In this document: positions 63,177-64,000 of the stretch, in pieces
Layout: each line of letters begins with the position of its first letter
How positions within the stretch are numbered: the stretch's first letter is position 1
Source: G963675935 sp963803125
GTDB lineage: Bacteria; Planctomycetota; Planctomycetia; Pirellulales; Thermoguttaceae
Direction: 5' to 3'
Assembly (NCBI GenBank): GCA_963803125.1
Contig: CAWDLR010000005.1
Coordinates: 58,254-122,253, forward strand
DNA: 64,000 nt
Position numbers and translations under genes: made by a program
The notes under the pieces: generated by a model
Told to the model about the DNA's origin: nothing
The model's database searches: none
The model's input: the letters and a program-made list of their open reading frames with translations, nothing else

Positions 63177-63381
63177 AGCCCGCCTTGGGCGCAGCGAACC
63201 TGAGAAAGGAGAAGAACGTGGACCCGAAGGACGTAGACAAGGTGGCCGAGAAAATGGTGCGTGGTCTCCAGAAGGCGGCCAAACAGCAACAGACGCGCCA
63301 AGAGACCACCGCCCGTCTCGCCGAGCACGAGCGGCAGACAAAAGACTATTGCGTGCTTCCAGCGATGCCCGTTCTCGATAG
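63004..63381 (+). CDS. Small hypothetical protein with a GTG start
   Basis: GTG at 63004 after GGGGAGGAGGAGTATC. The first 65 residues read as real protein (MRLSIVEAKRIAQAAGVREI, AIVATHLVFCESAQDAEYSI, EQLRRNRPEYFSKVKPSEAR). After that composition changes to Gly/Arg/Glu-rich where the gene at 63218 overlaps in another frame. The true end is uncertain; a frame break near 63190-63215 is possible. Confidence 0.5.
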   Translation: MRLSIVEAKRIAQAAGVREIAIVATHLVFCESAQDAEYSIEQLRRNRPEYFSKVKPSEARLGRSEPEKGEERGPEGRRQGGRENGAWSPEGGQTATDAPRDHRPSRRARAADKRLLRASSDARSR

Positions 63382-63394
63382 GTGTAACCCATGA
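63218..63394 (+). CDS. Small helical protein inside an overlap
   Basis: 58 aa from the GTG at 63218 (MDPKDVDKVAEKMVRGLQKA AKQQQTRQETTARLAEHER), with GAAAGGAGAAGAAC directly upstream. Good amphipathic helices and coding character, better than the overlapping frame. Its stop overlaps the next ATG (ATGA at 63391). Function unknown. Confidence 0.6.
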   Translation: MDPKDVDKVAEKMVRGLQKAAKQQQTRQETTARLAEHERQTKDYCVLPAMPVLDRCNP

Positions 63395-63525
63395 AAGACG
63401 TGCAGACCCGCAAGCCGCCAATTATCCAGACGCCGCTCTACGAGCGGCAAAAGCAAGAACTCGCTCAACGCGAGCGTGAGCACAGAAAATTGGTCGCCGC
63501 AATAAGGCGGGCCAACCGTAAGTAA
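63391..63525 (+). CDS. 44-aa basic protein
   Basis: ATG 63391 overlaps the previous stop. Reads MKDVQTRKPPIIQTPLYERQ KQELAQREREHRKLVAAIRR ANRK, a basic helical peptide. No domain. The tight overlap within the chain of element genes supports translation. Confidence 0.55.
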   Translation: MKDVQTRKPPIIQTPLYERQKQELAQREREHRKLVAAIRRANRK

Positions 63526-63559
63526 TCGTTTCGTGTTCTAACCGAAAGGACCCCTTAAC

Positions 63560-63895
63560 ATGAGTTGCTTTGGAGACGTGGACGCGATGGACAAGGCGAC
63601 CGAAGCCGCCTTGAAAGCCGGTGCGGCTTTTCCCGAGGCCGTGGCCGAGTACATCCAGGACAAACTGACGACCGTGCGGACAATGGCTGGTCCGCAAGTC
63701 TTCGTGCAAAACGGCATGGAAGTTGAATCGCTCGATGTGGCGATGGCCCGCCTCAAGGCGACGGAGAACGTTAGCGTGTTATTCACCGGCGACAAGCCGA
63801 ACGTGAAAACTTTGCAGCAGGGCCTTTATGAAGTGATTCGCAAGCACGCGCCAACGTTGGTCAACTTGCGAGCGAAGAAGAAGGGACGCCCGTAA
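63560..63895 (+). CDS. Hypothetical element protein
   Basis: 111 aa; GAAAGGACC lies upstream of the ATG at 63560. Reads MSCFGDVDAMDKATEAALKA, FPEAVAEYIQDKLTTVRTMA, FTGDKPNVKTLQQGLYEVIR and ends AKKKGRP. Mixed helix/strand, soluble. Last gene before a terminator-like hairpin. Not recognised. Confidence 0.65.
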   Translation: MSCFGDVDAMDKATEAALKAGAAFPEAVAEYIQDKLTTVRTMAGPQVFVQNGMEVESLDVAMARLKATENVSVLFTGDKPNVKTLQQGLYEVIRKHAPTLVNLRAKKKGRP

Positions 63896-63909
63896 GCATC
63901 CCTGATGCC

Positions 63910-63947
63910 GGACCCCGGCACCTGCAAGCGTCACGATGCCGGGGTCC
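63910..63947 (+). terminator. Hairpin terminator after the element gene chain
   Basis: 11-bp perfect stem GGACCCCGGCA (63910-63920) and TGCCGGGGTCC (63937-63947), followed by a T-containing stretch GTTCTTGTTCT. It is 15 nt after the last stop, so it likely ends the operon from the primase-helicase. Confidence 0.75.
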
Positions 63948-64000
63948 GTTCTTGTTCTCGCCGGCACACGCCTCACCGCCGGTATCGTCGAGCACTTTTT

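Overview
The window is high-GC DNA that looks like a planctomycete of the Pirellulales type. Support comes from a PduS/PduT microcompartment pair, secreted proteins of planctomycete flavour (leucine-rich repeats, HAF repeats, TPR lipoprotein), and many dispersed palindromic repeats between and inside genes. I see no rRNA, tRNA or CRISPR array. Gene order is mosaic. Several genes are broken by single-base frame changes, which could be real decay or consensus errors in the assembly.

Layout. 1-10.4 kb: mnmE (5' cut by the window edge), a radical SAM/SPASM enzyme, a HicA/HicB-like pair, a secreted protein whose signal peptide comes from a repeat, a very large membrane-anchored coiled-coil protein, a frameshifted sugar-nucleotide reductase and a secreted protein. 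10.7-13.4 kb: an ECF sigma factor with a putative membrane anti-sigma partner, a truncated zinc-ribbon membrane protein and a transposase fragment. About 1.3 kb of this block (near 11480-12776) is repeated at about 22826-24126. 14-21 kb: TPR lipoprotein, first copy of an IS4-type element (1638 bp, 11-bp target duplication), exported NAD-dependent epimerase, and an NTT/MFS-type transporter. 21-24.4 kb: remnants, including an internally deleted IS5-type element at the left edge of the duplicated block. 24.4-36.6 kb: an exported phosphatidylserine-decarboxylase-like protein, a leucine-rich-repeat protein, a frameshifted isoaspartyl peptidase, the 3' end of a group II intron, the second IS4-type copy, a serine dehydrogenase-type protease, the PduS/PduT pair, a thioredoxin-like protein and a Gfo/Idh/MocA oxidoreductase.

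36.8-53.6 kb is the most interesting part, a probable biological-conflict island. Three genes (37432, complement 47937, complement 51915) begin with the same cassette: a sigma70-like promoter with an exact 17-bp spacer, related leaders, and a conserved N-terminal module of about 75 residues rich in DPRD and LPP motifs. The module is joined to three different bodies: a membrane/coiled-coil protein, a GHKL ATPase with a C-terminal HExxH motif, and a two-TM protein with three blocks of HAF repeats. Among them lie a zinc-ribbon/STAND-NTPase/WD40 protein of 1389 aa, a protein with a HEPN-like RX4H motif, a frame-broken gene translationally coupled to the ATPase, and a SEFIR/TIR-like protein. My inference is an immunity or programmed-response system. 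None of this has been tested.

54-64 kb looks like a phage- or plasmid-derived element: DNA-methylase remnants, a small XRE regulator overlapping a serine recombinase, a GIY-YIG-like gene, eight TGACAACAG-type repeats that resemble iterons, a primase-helicase, then a chain of small overlapping genes ending in a hairpin terminator.
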